DNA from: Tamlana carrageenivorans
GTDB taxonomy: Bacteria; Bacteroidota; Bacteroidia; Flavobacteriales; Flavobacteriaceae
Reading direction: 5' to 3'
DNA: 64,000 nucleotides
Assembly (NCBI RefSeq): GCF_002893765.1
Contig: NZ_CP025938.1
Span: 2,747,501 to 2,811,500 of the forward strand
The translations under genes and the position numbers were made by a program. The notes below the pieces were generated by a model. That model saw nothing but the letters and a program-made list of their open reading frames with translations. It was not told the origin of the DNA and made no database searches. This document shows positions 44,442-55,436 of this stretch, in pieces (the stretch's first letter is position 1; the number at the start of each line of letters is the position of its first letter).

Positions 44442-46994
44442 CTAAGATTCAGCTGGTTTTTCAGCCTTTTCTATAGAGATTTTTAATTCATCGGTAGCGG
44501 AATCTAAATCAATTTTAATTTTGTCACCTTCCTGTAGTTGAGAGGTAACAATCTCTTCAGCTAAAGCATCTTCAACGTGTTTTTGGATGGCTCTTTTAAG
44601 TGGTCTTGCACCATATTGCTTATCAAATCCTTTTTCAGCAATAAAATCTTTTGCCGCTTCCGAAAGTGTTAAATGGTAACCAAGGCCTTCAATTCTTATT
44701 AAAAGCTTTTCTAATTCAATATCGATAATCTTATTGATGTCTTCCTTTTCAAGCGGATTGAACACAACAACATCATCAATTCTATTTAAAAATTCTGGTG
44801 CAAATGACTTTTTAAGTGCATTTTCAATCACACTTCTGGCGTTCGCGTCTTCTTGAGCTTTTTGTGAAGCGGTACCAAAACCGATGCCTGTGCCAAAATC
44901 TTTTAATTTTCGAGCCCCAATATTGGAAGTCATAATGATAATGGTATTTCTAAAATCAATTTTTCTTCCTAAGCTATCCGTTAAATACCCATCATCAAGT
45001 ACTTGTAAAAGCATATTAAATACATCTGGATGTGCTTTTTCAATTTCATCTAACAGAATTACAGCATAAGGCTTACGTCTTACTTTTTCTGTTAATTGAC
45101 CGCCTTCTTCGTAACCAACGTATCCTGGAGGAGCTCCAATTAAACGTGAAATTGCAAATTTCTCCATGTATTCACTCATGTCGATTCTAACTAAAGAATC
45201 TTCACTATCAAATAACTCACGAGATAAAATTTTAGCAAGTTGGGTTTTACCAACACCAGTCTGACCTAAAAAGATGAATGATCCAATCGGTTTGTTAGGG
45301 TCTTTTAGGCCTGCTCGGTTACGCTGAATGGCTTTAACAACTTTCGCTACGGCTTCGTCTTGACCAATAACCTTTCCTTTAATATGATTAGGTAATTCGG
45401 CTAATTTGTTAATTTCTTTTTGAGCTATACGATTAACAGGTACGCCAGTCATCATAGACACCACATCTGCCACATTGTCTTCTGTTACAATTTCACGGTG
45501 TTGTTTGGTTTCTTCTTCCCATTTTTCTTGAGCCATTACCAGTTCTTTCTCGATGCGTTTTTCGTCATCTCTAAGTTTAGCTGCCTCTTCGTATTTTTGT
45601 TTTCTTACAACGGCATTTTTGGATTCTTTAATATCCTCAAGTTGCTTTTCAAGCTCAATGATTTGTTTTGGCACATCGATGTTGGTAATGTGAACACGAG
45701 ACCCTGCTTCATCAAGAGCATCAATAGCTTTGTCTGGCAGAAACCTTTCCGACATATACCTATTGGTTAACTTTACACAAGCTTCAATAGCTTCAGGTGT
45801 ATAGTTAACATTGTGATGTTCTTCGTATTTTCCTTTAATGTTATTAAGGATTTCTATAGTTTCATCAACTGTAGTTGGTTCTACAATAACCTTTTGGAAA
45901 CGACGCTCTAGGGCACCATCTTTTTCGATGTATTGTCTGTATTCATCTAAAGTTGTGGCACCAATACATTGAATTTCACCTCTGGCGAGTGCTGGTTTAA
46001 ACATGTTTGATGCGTCTAAACTACCTGTAGCACCTCCAGCTCCAACAATGGTATGAATCTCGTCGATAAATAAAATGACATCATCGTTTTTTTCAAGCTC
46101 GTTCATCACGGCTTTCATGCGCTCTTCAAATTGTCCGCGGTATTTTGTACCCGCAACTAAACTCGCCAAATCTAAAGTCACCACCCGTTTATTAAAAAGA
46201 ATTCGAGAGACTTTACGTTTAATAATTCTTAGAGCCAAACCTTCGGCAATGGCAGATTTACCTACGCCAGGTTCTCCAATGAGTAGTGGGTTGTTTTTCT
46301 TTCTTCTACTTAAAACTTGTGAAACGCGCTCTATTTCTTTTTCTCTACCAACTACAGGGTCAAGTTTACCTTCTTCGGCAAGTGCGGTTAAATCACGTCC
46401 AAAATTGTCTAAAACAGGGGTTTTAGATTTTTTATTGGCTTTGTTCCCTGTGGGGCTGTTAAAAATGTTGTCTTTATTTGAGCCGTCATCTGTTTGTGCA
46501 TCATCATCTTGAAACTCGGCTTTAGGGTCTATATAGTCGTCGTTATCGTTTGTAATCATAAGTTTAAATTGTTCTTTAACATTGTCATAGTCAACTTTAA
46601 GCTTATTTAAAAGCTTGGTTGTTGGGTCATTCTCATTCCTCAGGATACAAAGCAGTAAATGCGCTGTATTAATTGAGGTACTCTGAAATAACTTAGCTTC
46701 TAAAAATGTAGTTTTTAAAGCACGTTCTGCTTGCCTTGTAAGGTGTAAGTTCTTTTTTTGATTTGAAGCTACATTTATATTGGGGTTTGCAGGACTCAGT
46801 ATTTCAACCTTTCTTCTTAAATGATTTAAATCAATATCTAAAGCATTTAAGATGTTTATCGCTTTTCCGTTTCCATCGCGCAATAGACCAAGCATCAAGT
46901 GTTCTGTGCCAATAAAATCATGGCCTAAACGCAGGGCTTCCTCTTTGCTGTAAGCAATCACATCCTTTACTCTTGGGGAAAAATTATCATCCAT
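44442..46994 (-). CDS. clpC: ATP-dependent Clp protease ATP-binding subunit ClpC
   Basis: 850 residues from the ATG at 46994 (MDDNFSPRVKDVIAYSKEEA), preceded by an AAAGGAT-like ribosome site; an upstream in-frame start would add 17 unrelated residues. The Clp N-domain spans about 1-145, the first AAA+ module has Walker A GEPGVGKSA and IDEIHTIVGAG, then comes a UVR-like middle region rich in Lys/Glu (about 430-500), and the second AAA+ module has GQTGVGKTQ and the GYVGYEEGGQLTE sensor. The partner ClpP is not in this window. It unfolds damaged or tagged proteins for degradation. Divergent from gyrA with about 260 bp between the starts. Confidence 0.94.
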   Translation of the reverse strand: MDDNFSPRVKDVIAYSKEEALRLGHDFIGTEHLMLGLLRDGNGKAINILNALDIDLNHLRRKVEILSPANPNINVASNQKKNLHLTRQAERALKTTFLEAKLFQSTSINTAHLLLCILRNENDPTTKLLNKLKVDYDNVKEQFKLMITNDNDDYIDPKAEFQDDDAQTDDGSNKDNIFNSPTGNKANKKSKTPVLDNFGRDLTALAEEGKLDPVVGREKEIERVSQVLSRRKKNNPLLIGEPGVGKSAIAEGLALRIIKRKVSRILFNKRVVTLDLASLVAGTKYRGQFEERMKAVMNELEKNDDVILFIDEIHTIVGAGGATGSLDASNMFKPALARGEIQCIGATTLDEYRQYIEKDGALERRFQKVIVEPTTVDETIEILNNIKGKYEEHHNVNYTPEAIEACVKLTNRYMSERFLPDKAIDALDEAGSRVHITNIDVPKQIIELEKQLEDIKESKNAVVRKQKYEEAAKLRDDEKRIEKELVMAQEKWEEETKQHREIVTEDNVADVVSMMTGVPVNRIAQKEINKLAELPNHIKGKVIGQDEAVAKVVKAIQRNRAGLKDPNKPIGSFIFLGQTGVGKTQLAKILSRELFDSEDSLVRIDMSEYMEKFAISRLIGAPPGYVGYEEGGQLTEKVRRKPYAVILLDEIEKAHPDVFNMLLQVLDDGYLTDSLGRKIDFRNTIIIMTSNIGARKLKDFGTGIGFGTASQKAQEDANARSVIENALKKSFAPEFLNRIDDVVVFNPLEKEDINKIIDIELEKLLIRIEGLGYHLTLSEAAKDFIAEKGFDKQYGARPLKRAIQKHVEDALAEEIVTSQLQEGDKIKIDLDSATDELKISIEKAEKPAES

Positions 46995-47254
46995 ATATCT
47001 TATCCTTTCTGCATTAAAAATAATAAAACATTTTACCAAAGACAAAAACTATACCTGTTTTTGCGGGTAAAGCGCTAATTGACGAAAAAAACTTTATAAA
47101 ATCAAAATTTTAGCGCTTATAACTTATTAATATTATAGTCGTATTAATTGTTAATAAATAACATTAAAAAACACGCCTGTTTGTCCTGCTATGACTGATG
47201 AAAGTCTTATATTAGCATGTTTTGAAAAAGACATAAAATTAAATAAGAATATTT

Positions 47255-49798
47255 ATGGCAGAAGGAGAGAAATTGATCCCTATTAATATTGAGGATGAGA
47301 TGAAATCGGCCTACATCGATTATTCGATGTCAGTCATTGTGTCTCGTGCTTTACCAGATGTAAGAGATGGTTTAAAACCAGTTCATAGACGTGTACTTTA
47401 CGGTATGCACGAACTGGGAGTTAGAGCAAATTCAGCACATAAAAAATCCGCAAGAATAGTTGGAGAAGTTTTAGGTAAGTATCACCCACACGGTGATTCA
47501 TCAGTGTACGATGCAATGGTGCGTATGGCTCAAGAATGGAGTTTGCGTTATATGCTTGTAGACGGACAAGGGAATTTTGGTTCTATTGATGGCGATAGTC
47601 CTGCAGCGATGCGTTATACGGAAGCTCGTATGCGTAAGATTTCAGAAGAAATGTTGGCAGATATTGAAAAGGAAACCGTAGATCACATGTTGAATTTTGA
47701 TGATACGCTTCAAGAACCAACAGTTTTACCTACAAGAATCCCAGGTCTTTTAGTAAATGGTGCATCAGGAATTGCTGTTGGTATGGCAACGAATATGCCA
47801 CCGCACAATTTAACGGAAGTCGTTAACGGAACCATTGCCTATATTGAAAATAACGATATTGAAATTGAAGAACTCATTCAGCACGTTAAAGCACCAGACT
47901 TCCCTACAGGAGGAACAATCTATGGTTACGACGGTGTTAAAGAGGCTTTTTTAACTGGAAGAGGACGTATTGTTATACGTGCTAAAGCCAATATTGAAGA
48001 GGTTAACGGTCGCGAGTGTATCATTGTTGAGGAGATTCCTTACCAAGTGAATAAAGCAGATATGATTAAGAAAACTGCTGACTTGGTAAATGAGAAAAAA
48101 CTTGAAGGCATCGCCACCATTAGAGATGAGTCTGATAGAAATGGAATGCGCATTGTTTACGTGTTAAAGCGTGATGCTATTCCAAATATCGTGTTAAATA
48201 AATTGTTTAAGTATACGGCGCTACAGTCTTCATTTAGTGTGAATAATATTGCACTTGTAAACGGAAGACCGCAGCTATTAAACTTAAAAGAGCTTATTCA
48301 CTATTTCGTAGAGCACAGGCATGAAGTTGTTGTAAGAAGAACAACTTATGAATTACGCAAAGCGGAAGAACGCGCTCATATTTTAGAAGGATTAATTATT
48401 GCTTCAGATAATATTGATGAAGTGATTAAAATCATTAGAGCGTCATCAAATGCCGATGAAGCCCGTACCAACTTAATTGAACGTTTTAAACTTTCTGAAA
48501 TTCAAGCAAAGGCCATTGTAGAAATGCGTCTGCGTCAATTAACAGGACTGGAGCAAGATAAATTACGTGCCGAATACGAGGAGATCATGATAACGATTGA
48601 AGACCTTAAAGATATTTTAGCTAATAAAGAGCGAAGAATGAATATCATTAAGGAAGAGTTAGAAGTGATTAAAGATAAGTATGGTGATGAGCGTCGTTCA
48701 ACTATCGAATATGCTGGAGGTGATTTAAGTATTGAAGACATGATTCCAGATGAGCAGGTTGTGATAACTATTTCTCATGCGGGTTATGTTAAAAGAACGT
48801 CACTTTCGGAATATAAAACTCAAAACCGTGGAGGTGTGGGGCAAAAAGCTTCAACCACACGTAATGAGGATTTCTTAGAACATTTATTTGTGGGCACTAA
48901 CCACCAATATATGTTATTCTTTACACAAAAAGGAAAATGTTTCTGGATGCGTGTTTACGAAATTCCAGAAGGTAGTAAAACATCTAAAGGTAGAGCGATT
49001 CAAAACCTGATTAATATTGAGCAAGATGATAAGGTTATGGCCTTTATCTGTACTCAAGATTTAAAGGATGAAGCCTATATCAATAGTCATTATGTGATTA
49101 TGGCTACTAAAAATGGTCAGGTTAAAAAGACCTCTTTAGAGCAGTATTCACGTCCGAGAACAAACGGTATTAATGCCATCACTATAAAGGATAACGATGA
49201 ATTATTAGAAGCTAAGTTAACCACTGGTAACAGTCAGGTTATGCTAGCTCTAAAATCAGGGAAAGCTATTCGTTTTGAAGAGGCTAAAACACGTCCTATG
49301 GGTCGTGGTGCTTCTGGTGTTCGTGGTATTACTTTAGCTCATGATAAAGATGAGGTTATCGGCATGGTCACTATTGAGAACTCTCAAGAAGAATCGGTAT
49401 TGGTAGTTTCTGAAAACGGATACGGTAAGCGTACTTACATTGATGATCCGGAAGATGGAGAACCAGTATACAGAATCACCAACCGTGGTGGAAAAGGGGT
49501 TAAAACCATTTCTATCACCGAAAAAACAGGCGATTTAGTAGCTATTAAAAGTGTGACGGATAATGATGATTTAATGATTATCAATAAGTCGGGCATTGCC
49601 ATAAGAATGGTTGTTGCTAACTTAAGAGTCATGGGAAGAGCTACTCAAGGTGTGAAATTAATTAACCTTAAAGGTAACGATTCTATTGCAGCTGTTGCTA
49701 AAGTGGTTCATGAAGAAGAAGATGTTGAAGTGGATGGGGTAGAAGCTCCTGAAAATACGAACTCTAATGAAGATGAAGGGAATCTTGACAATAATTAA
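47255..49798 (+). CDS. gyrA: DNA gyrase subunit A
   Basis: 847 residues. Catalytic subunit that breaks and rejoins DNA while GyrB supplies ATP-driven strand passage. The active-site Tyr121 is in [10 protein letters not shown], within the winged-helix region that also has the quinolone-determining GDSSVYDAM segment (the Ser and Asp normally seen in sensitive strains appear as GDSSVYDA here). The tower and coiled-coil regions follow, and the C-terminal beta-propeller begins near 515 with the GyrA box variant QNRGGVG at 523-529, which marks it as gyrase rather than topoisomerase IV. The tail is strongly acidic ([20 protein letters not shown]). A TPR gene follows after 38 bp. Confidence 0.96.
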   Translation: MAEGEKLIPINIEDEMKSAYIDYSMSVIVSRALPDVRDGLKPVHRRVLYGMHELGVRANSAHKKSARIVGEVLGKYHPHGDSSVYDAMVRMAQEWSLRYMLVDGQGNFGSIDGDSPAAMRYTEARMRKISEEMLADIEKETVDHMLNFDDTLQEPTVLPTRIPGLLVNGASGIAVGMATNMPPHNLTEVVNGTIAYIENNDIEIEELIQHVKAPDFPTGGTIYGYDGVKEAFLTGRGRIVIRAKANIEEVNGRECIIVEEIPYQVNKADMIKKTADLVNEKKLEGIATIRDESDRNGMRIVYVLKRDAIPNIVLNKLFKYTALQSSFSVNNIALVNGRPQLLNLKELIHYFVEHRHEVVVRRTTYELRKAEERAHILEGLIIASDNIDEVIKIIRASSNADEARTNLIERFKLSEIQAKAIVEMRLRQLTGLEQDKLRAEYEEIMITIEDLKDILANKERRMNIIKEELEVIKDKYGDERRSTIEYAGGDLSIEDMIPDEQVVITISHAGYVKRTSLSEYKTQNRGGVGQKASTTRNEDFLEHLFVGTNHQYMLFFTQKGKCFWMRVYEIPEGSKTSKGRAIQNLINIEQDDKVMAFICTQDLKDEAYINSHYVIMATKNGQVKKTSLEQYSRPRTNGINAITIKDNDELLEAKLTTGNSQVMLALKSGKAIRFEEAKTRPMGRGASGVRGITLAHDKDEVIGMVTIENSQEESVLVVSENGYGKRTYIDDPEDGEPVYRITNRGGKGVKTISITEKTGDLVAIKSVTDNDDLMIINKSGIAIRMVVANLRVMGRATQGVKLINLKGNDSIAAVAKVVHEEEDVEVDGVEAPENTNSNEDEGNLDNN

Positions 49799-49836
49799 AT
49801 TGTAAATAAATAGAATTAAATTAAATATATTACAAA

Positions 49837-51090
49837 ATGAAGAAACAAGGTATTATAGCTTTGGCGATTTCGATTAGTGCTTTTTCTTTCGCACAAAAGA
49901 AGGAATTGAAAACAGCTGAAAAAGCTATTAAATCAAGTAATTATTCTGAGGCTAAGACGGCTTTAGGACAAGCAGAATCTTTAATGTCTGCTATGGATGA
50001 TAAACTTAAAGCTAAATATTATTATTTAAATGCAGAGGCACTTTATGCAAATGGTAAAGGTTCTATGAAGGACATCGATTCTGCTATTGAAAGTTTATCT
50101 AAAGTTGAAGGTAGCTATGTTAAGGAATCTGATGACTTGAAACAGAAAATGGTGAATAGCTTACTTAAAACTGGTAACACAGCTTATGAAGGTAAAGATT
50201 ATTCAAAAGCCTCTAAATATTTCGAAAAAACATACAGGTTGAGCACTAAAGATACCGTATATCTTTATTATGCAGCAACCATGTCTGTAAGTGTTCCTGA
50301 ATATGATAGAGCCTTAGTTTTATATGAAGAGCTAAAGGATTTAGGATATACAGGTATTGCTAAAGAATATTATGCCACTAATGTGGAATCTGGTAAAGAG
50401 GAAATTTTAGATAAAACAACTAGAGACTTATACGTAAAATCTAAAACGCATATTAAGCCAGGTGAGCGTACTACAGAATCGAAAAAGCCTGAAATAGTAA
50501 AAAACATTGCACTTATTTACGTAAGCAAAGGTGATAATGAAAAAGCTATTGCAGCTATGAAAGATGCTAGGGCGGAAAGCCCTAATGATGTAAATTTAAT
50601 TTTATCTGAAGCTAACGTTCATTATAAAATGGGTAATACTGAAGAATTCAAGAAATTGTTGGAACAAGCGGTAGCCATGGATCCTAAAAATCCTGAATTA
50701 CAGTACAATTTAGGTGTGATTGCCGCTGAAACTAATCACCCAGAAGAAGCTAGAAAATACTACCAAAAAGCTTTAGAATTAGATCCTAACTATATTAATG
50801 CCTACATCAATTTATCGGCGTTAATTTTAGCCGAAGAAAAGCCAATTATTGAAGAAATGAATGGTTTAGGGAGTTCTAAAAAAGATGATTTACGTTACGA
50901 TGAATTAAGAGGAAAGCGTCAAAACTTATATAAAGACGCCGTTCCTTACCTATCTAAAGCATTAGAGATTGATCCTAATAACATCAATGCAGCTAAAACG
51001 TTAATGAACATCTACAGTATCCTTGGCGAAACACAAAAGTCTAAGGCTATGAAAGAAAAAGTTGAAGCTCTTGAAGCTGCAGGTATGTAA
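49837..51090 (+). CDS. Secreted tetratricopeptide-repeat protein
   Basis: 417 residues with a signal peptide (about 1-19, ISAFSFAQ). The rest is helical TPR repeats: clear units include NPELQYNLGVIAAETNHPEEARKYYQKALELDPNYINAYINLSALI and a final AVPYLSKALEIDPNNINAAKTLMNIYSILG. It is a protein-interaction scaffold, likely periplasmic or outer-membrane associated. It starts 38 bp after gyrA and is followed by a strong terminator, so cotranscription with gyrA is likely; a functional link to gyrase is not implied. The specific partner is unknown. Confidence 0.83.
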   Translation: MKKQGIIALAISISAFSFAQKKELKTAEKAIKSSNYSEAKTALGQAESLMSAMDDKLKAKYYYLNAEALYANGKGSMKDIDSAIESLSKVEGSYVKESDDLKQKMVNSLLKTGNTAYEGKDYSKASKYFEKTYRLSTKDTVYLYYAATMSVSVPEYDRALVLYEELKDLGYTGIAKEYYATNVESGKEEILDKTTRDLYVKSKTHIKPGERTTESKKPEIVKNIALIYVSKGDNEKAIAAMKDARAESPNDVNLILSEANVHYKMGNTEEFKKLLEQAVAMDPKNPELQYNLGVIAAETNHPEEARKYYQKALELDPNYINAYINLSALILAEEKPIIEEMNGLGSSKKDDLRYDELRGKRQNLYKDAVPYLSKALEIDPNNINAAKTLMNIYSILGETQKSKAMKEKVEALEAAGM

Positions 51091-51112
51091 AGAAGACCTT
51101 ATTAAATAGATT

Positions 51113-51144
51113 AAAAAAGCCGCTTTGAAAAAAGCGGCTTTTTT
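51113..51144 (+). terminator. Strong intrinsic terminator
   Basis: AAAAAAGCCGCTTT (51113-51126) pairs perfectly with AAAGCGGCTTTTTT (51131-51144) around GAAA, a stable tetraloop. It touches the stop codon of the convergent NlpC gene and can serve both strands. Confidence 0.92.
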
Positions 51145-51893
51145 TATATGATTTTTTTAATAACTCGTAGTTTGTGAGTATGTGTATTCTTATCGACGTT
51201 ATAAATGCCAGAATGATCTAAACGATCAATGCGCACTTTGCCATGAGCATGAATAATGTAGTTATTTTCCATGATGATGCCGACATGTATTATAGCGCCT
51301 TCACTGTTATCGAAAAAAGCCAAATCACCTGGTTCGCTTTCTTCAATAAAACTCAGCGCTTCACCTTGTGTAGCCTGTTGTGAGGCATCACGTAGTAATT
51401 TGTAACCATTTAGCTTGTAAATCATCTGTGTAAAACCGGAACAATCAATACCAAAAGGTGTTTTTCCTCCCCATAAATATGGTGTATTCAGGTAAAGAAA
51501 CGCGGTTTTAATGATGTTAGATTTTTCAATTTGATGTTCAACAAAATTGCCATCGTAAAAATGGTTTAATAGTGTAAGACCGTTTAAGCTTGAGCCAATT
51601 GAAATGGGGAATATTTGCTGGTTTTCATCTTCAATAAACTCTACCAAATCGGTGGAAAGTTTAATAGGTTGTTGATTTAATGTCTTATAGTGATCTTCCG
51701 AAATTTCAAGATATTGTTTGTTGTCTATCCAACCCTCATATTTATCAAAAGCCAGTCTTATTTTACTCCATTTTTTGCGTTGTTCAATAATTTTAAAAAT
51801 TTCACCATAAAGCACTTGCGAAACTAATTCGCTAGGGTCTGCAGGCTCATTTCGTAGAGGAACAATGCTTAAATTACAAATTCCGTATTGCAT
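51144..51893 (-). CDS. NlpC/P60 (C40) peptidase with SH3-like domain
   Basis: 249 residues. The N-terminal 65 residues are a bacterial SH3-like domain (GICNLSIVPLRNEPADPSELVSQVLYGE, then WSKIRLAFDKYEGWIDNKQY) and the NlpC/P60 domain covers about 120-245. The catalytic Cys is in GIDCSGFTQMIY and the His in IIHVGIIM, with a further His in IIHAHGKVRID completing the triad. Such enzymes cleave gamma-D-Glu-diaminopimelate bonds in peptidoglycan fragments. No signal peptide is seen, so it probably works on recycled muropeptides in the cytoplasm, in the way of dipeptidyl-peptidase VI. It lies 9 bp from the thiolase gene stop on the same strand, so is likely in an operon with it. Confidence 0.9.
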   Translation of the reverse strand: MQYGICNLSIVPLRNEPADPSELVSQVLYGEIFKIIEQRKKWSKIRLAFDKYEGWIDNKQYLEISEDHYKTLNQQPIKLSTDLVEFIEDENQQIFPISIGSSLNGLTLLNHFYDGNFVEHQIEKSNIIKTAFLYLNTPYLWGGKTPFGIDCSGFTQMIYKLNGYKLLRDASQQATQGEALSFIEESEPGDLAFFDNSEGAIIHVGIIMENNYIIHAHGKVRIDRLDHSGIYNVDKNTHTHKLRVIKKII

Positions 51894-51902
51894 TAAATAC
51901 CT

Positions 51903-53081
51903 TTAATTTCGTTCTATAACAATTGCCGATGCACCACCACCACCATTACAAATAGCTGCTGCACCAATTTTTGCATTATTCTGTTCTAATATGTTAAGTA
52001 GTGTAATGATGATTCTAACCCCAGAACACCCTAGTGGATGTCCTAACGATACGGCACCACCGTTTACATTTACATTTTTATCTGAAAGACCTAGCAATTT
52101 TATGTTGGCTAATCCAACAACCGAAAAAGCTTCGTTAAATTCGAAGAAATCGACGTCTTCAAGCGAAATGCCTGCTTTATCTAAAGCTTTAGGAAGGGCC
52201 TTTGCTGGAGCTGTAGTAAACCTTTCTGGCTCTTGTGCAGCATCGGCATACCCTTTTATAGTTGCTAATGGTTTTAAGCCTAAGGCATCTGCCTTAGTTT
52301 TACTCATTAAAATGACTGCGCCGGCGCCATCATTAATGGTGGAGGCATTAGCAGCGGTAACCGTTCCGTCTTTTGTAAAAGCCGGGCGGAGTTGAGGTAT
52401 TTTTTCAAAATTCACATTAGAAAATTCCTCGTCTTTAGAAACAATAATCGGTTCTCCTCGTCGTTGAGGGACTTCAACAGGTACGACTTCATTATCAAAT
52501 TTCCCTGTTTCCCAAGCCTCAGTTGATCGCTTATAAGATTGTAGCGCATAAGCATCTTGATCGGCACGACTAAATTTATGTGTAATAGCACAAGCATCAG
52601 CGCAAACACCCATAGCATTTTGATCGTAAGCATCCACTAAACCATCTTTTTGCATACCATCTACAAGTGTGGTAGGGCCAAATTTTGTCCCTGTTCTTGA
52701 ATATAAATAATGAGGTATTAAACTCATATTTTCCATACCACCAGCGACAACAATTTTAGCATCACCAAGGGCGATGGATTGTGCGCCTTGCATCACTGCT
52801 TTCATTCCAGAAGCACAAACCTTATTTACGGTTGTACAAGGAACTGTGTTAGGAATACCTGCATATATGGCGGCTTGTCGTGCTGGAGCTTGACCAGCAC
52901 CTGCTTGAATGACATGGCCCATGAAAACTTCATCAATCAATTCGGGTTTTAAATTAATTTTCTTTAAAGCTCCAGAAATAGCAACAGCCCCTAGTTTAGG
53001 AGCCGGAACACAGGACAAAGCCCCCATAAAACTCCCAATAGGGGTTCTGGCAGCAGAGACTATAACGACTTCGTGAATCAT
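51903..53081 (-). CDS. Acetyl-CoA C-acetyltransferase (thiolase)
   Basis: 392 residues from the ATG at 53081; an upstream in-frame start would add 22 unrelated residues. Thiolase condenses two acetyl-CoA or cleaves acetoacetyl-CoA. Key residues are Cys89 in NKVCASGMKAVMQGAQ, the GGMENMSLIPHYL loop, NGAVSLGHPLGCSG with the catalytic His, and the second Cys in AAICNGGGGASAIVIE. The start region EVVIVSAARTPIGSFMGAL is canonical. The length and the AQSIALGDAKIVVAGGMENM motif fit the biosynthetic/degradative acetyl-CoA acetyltransferases; fatty-acid or ketone metabolism cannot be told apart without neighbours. Upstream of and probably cotranscribed with the NlpC gene. Confidence 0.93.
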   Translation of the reverse strand: MIHEVVIVSAARTPIGSFMGALSCVPAPKLGAVAISGALKKINLKPELIDEVFMGHVIQAGAGQAPARQAAIYAGIPNTVPCTTVNKVCASGMKAVMQGAQSIALGDAKIVVAGGMENMSLIPHYLYSRTGTKFGPTTLVDGMQKDGLVDAYDQNAMGVCADACAITHKFSRADQDAYALQSYKRSTEAWETGKFDNEVVPVEVPQRRGEPIIVSKDEEFSNVNFEKIPQLRPAFTKDGTVTAANASTINDGAGAVILMSKTKADALGLKPLATIKGYADAAQEPERFTTAPAKALPKALDKAGISLEDVDFFEFNEAFSVVGLANIKLLGLSDKNVNVNGGAVSLGHPLGCSGVRIIITLLNILEQNNAKIGAAAICNGGGGASAIVIERN

Positions 53082-53163
53082 GAGTGGAAGTTTTAATTTA
53101 GTACTTGCGAAAATAACGAATTTTTGGTAGAATTTGGAGTGATTCAATTATTATAAAAAATGG

Positions 53164-53190
53164 TTGAAGTTCATAATTTTGTTACATTTG
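53164..53190 (+). promoter_or_regulatory. Bacteroidota-type promoter of the HD phosphodiesterase gene
   Basis: TTG (53164-53166), a 16-nt spacer, then TACATTTG (53183-53190), exact TAnnTTTG. It implies a leader of about 90 nt before the ATG at 53289. Confidence 0.48.
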
Positions 53191-53288
53191 AAAAATAGAA
53201 AGGACATTAAAAAGTTAAACGTAATGTTTAACACCATGAATATATGGATGCTACAGCCTACATATAAAAGTGGATTCCATACGGCCAT

Positions 53289-55343
53289 ATGAAAGACTTC
53301 ATTAATAGATTATATCGAAATCATTCTTTAATTTACAAAGGGTTATTATTTATTTTTACGACATTTTTAATTGTGCATTTATTTCCAAAAAGCGGAAAGT
53401 TTAAATACAATTTTGAAAAAGGAAAGCCTTGGCAGTCAGAGAATTTGTATGCGCCATTTGATTTTGCTATTCGAAAAACTGAAGCAGAAATCTCGGAAGA
53501 AAAAAGAATTATTAAGGAAAATTCTATTCTATATTTTGATTTAAACGACTCCATTGAGAAAAGCGTCATGGATTCATATTCACAGGCTTTTCAAACACAT
53601 TTGTCCGATTCTTTAAATCATTTTCAGGCTCAAAAACTAAAAAAAGTAGGAGAGGATATTATTTCTGAACTCTATGAATATGGTGTTTTAGATGAAAATT
53701 ATGATTTTGCCTATGATCAAAGTATAGCCATTTTAAATGGAAGAGAAAAAATACAAGATGGTTTTTATTCTAATTTAATTAGTCATAATGAAGTGACTCC
53801 CATTATTAATAAAGTACTTAATCAAAACGATTTATTGGAACATAAAACGGCGTTCGTTTCTTTATTTTTTGATTTAATTCAACCTAATTTAACCTTTAAT
53901 AAAGGATTTACACAAAAAGTGCTTCAAGACGATTTGGATGGCATCGTTTACATTAGGGGGAGTGTGGTTAAAGGGACGCTAATAATTTCGAAAGGTGAGG
54001 TTATTGATGTTGAAAAGTATCAAATTTTAAAATCCTTACAATTAGAATATGAATCTCAAGTTTGGAATGAGGCCGATTATAATTGGGTATTGTTTGCCTA
54101 TACCTTATTAGTGGCTTTGGCATTACTTATGTTGCTCTTGTTTTTAATGAAATACCGTTATGAAGTTTTTGAAAACAACACCAAAGTCACTTTTATATTT
54201 TTTAATATTTCTTTAATTATATTCATCACCACTTTAGTGGTTAATTATAATTCAAAATACATTTATATTGTTCCCATTTGTATTTTACCATTAATATTTA
54301 AAGCTTTTTTTGATGCCCGATTAGGTTTGTTTTCCCATGTACTCACAGTGCTTCTTATTGGTTTTATTGTTCCGAATAGCTACGAATATATGTTTCTTCA
54401 AATTATAGCAGGTATTGTTACGATTTTAACGGTTTCTGAGCTTTATAAGAGAGCAAATTTATTTATATCGGTAGGACAGATCACATTGATTTATATCATA
54501 GCCTATTTTGCATTTTTCGTGATTCATGAAGGCAGTGTAGAGGATTTGAAATGGGAAACCTTCATTTGGTTTATTTTATGCGGATTAGCAACCTTGTTTG
54601 TTCAACCCCTAATTTATGCCTACGAAAAGTTATTTGGTTTGGTATCGGATGTGTCACTTTTGGAATTGTCGGATACCAATTCAAAACTTCTTAAAGAATT
54701 AGCCAATCAAGCACCAGGTACTTTTCATCATTCGTTAAATGTGGCTAATCTGGCAGAATCATCAGCCAACGAAATTGGTGCCAATGCGATGTTGGTAAGG
54801 GTGGGAGCACTTTATCATGATATTGGTAAAATGAAACATCCTACGTATTACACCGAAAATCAGGCTACAGGTATAAATCCTCATGACGAATTATCTTCTA
54901 AAGAAAGTGCAAGGATTATTATCAATCATGTTATAAACGGCATAGAAATAGCAAAAAAACATAACCTGCCCGATCGTGTTATCGACTTCATTCGAACGCA
55001 CCACGGTACCAGTGTGGTGTATTATTTTTATATGCAGGAGAAAAAAGCTTATCCAGATATAGAGATTGATAAAGCAGAATTTAGTTACCCTGGCCCCAAA
55101 CCCTTTAGCAAGGAAACCGCTATTTTAATGATGTGCGATAGTATTGAGGCCGCTTCTAAAAGTTTAAAAGAGCCTACTTCTACTAAAATTGAAGCATTCG
55201 TTGAAAATATCATAAATAAGCAAATCGAGGAGGGGCAATTTTTAAATGCGAACATTACTTTTAAAGAAATAGAATCGATTAAAAAAGTGCTAAAACACAA
55301 GCTTGCAAACATTTACCATTTGCGAATAGAATACCCAGAATAA
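53289..55343 (+). CDS. 7TM-HD membrane phosphodiesterase (PgpH type)
   Basis: 684 residues. One N-terminal membrane helix (about 16-33), an extracytoplasmic 7TMR-HD domain (about 45-265), then about seven hydrophobic helices (about 268-465) and a cytoplasmic HD domain (about 478-640) with HHSLNVANLAESSANEIGAN and the HDIGKMKHPTYY metal motif near residue 509, and the later HHGTSVVYYFY. This is the domain order of PgpH, which hydrolyses c-di-AMP in Listeria and is regulated through its extracellular domain. Related proteins are conserved in Flavobacteriia. The preceding gap has a promoter match; the two tRNA genes follow. Confidence 0.9.
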   Translation: MKDFINRLYRNHSLIYKGLLFIFTTFLIVHLFPKSGKFKYNFEKGKPWQSENLYAPFDFAIRKTEAEISEEKRIIKENSILYFDLNDSIEKSVMDSYSQAFQTHLSDSLNHFQAQKLKKVGEDIISELYEYGVLDENYDFAYDQSIAILNGREKIQDGFYSNLISHNEVTPIINKVLNQNDLLEHKTAFVSLFFDLIQPNLTFNKGFTQKVLQDDLDGIVYIRGSVVKGTLIISKGEVIDVEKYQILKSLQLEYESQVWNEADYNWVLFAYTLLVALALLMLLLFLMKYRYEVFENNTKVTFIFFNISLIIFITTLVVNYNSKYIYIVPICILPLIFKAFFDARLGLFSHVLTVLLIGFIVPNSYEYMFLQIIAGIVTILTVSELYKRANLFISVGQITLIYIIAYFAFFVIHEGSVEDLKWETFIWFILCGLATLFVQPLIYAYEKLFGLVSDVSLLELSDTNSKLLKELANQAPGTFHHSLNVANLAESSANEIGANAMLVRVGALYHDIGKMKHPTYYTENQATGINPHDELSSKESARIIINHVINGIEIAKKHNLPDRVIDFIRTHHGTSVVYYFYMQEKKAYPDIEIDKAEFSYPGPKPFSKETAILMMCDSIEAASKSLKEPTSTKIEAFVENIINKQIEEGQFLNANITFKEIESIKKVLKHKLANIYHLRIEYPE

Positions 55344-55368
55344 AAAAAGAAAAAAAGCTTAAAAAAAG

Positions 55369-55399
55369 TTGTGTTATACGCTTCTTTAGTATATTTTTG
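55369..55399 (+). promoter_or_regulatory. Promoter of the tRNA-Ser/tRNA-Pro pair
   Basis: TTG (55369-55371), a 20-nt spacer, then TATTTTTG (55392-55399), exact TAnnTTTG. The predicted start near 55406 is about 30 bp before the first tRNA, ideal for a stable-RNA transcript. Confidence 0.65.
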
Positions 55400-55436
55400 C
55401 AACCGCAAATTTATTGCAAGTTCTTATTAAAATTTA

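Noticed and set aside
45420..46512. Long open frames on the + strand inside clpC
   Set aside because: They are antisense to a full-length ClpC with all AAA+ motifs and have no family features of their own.
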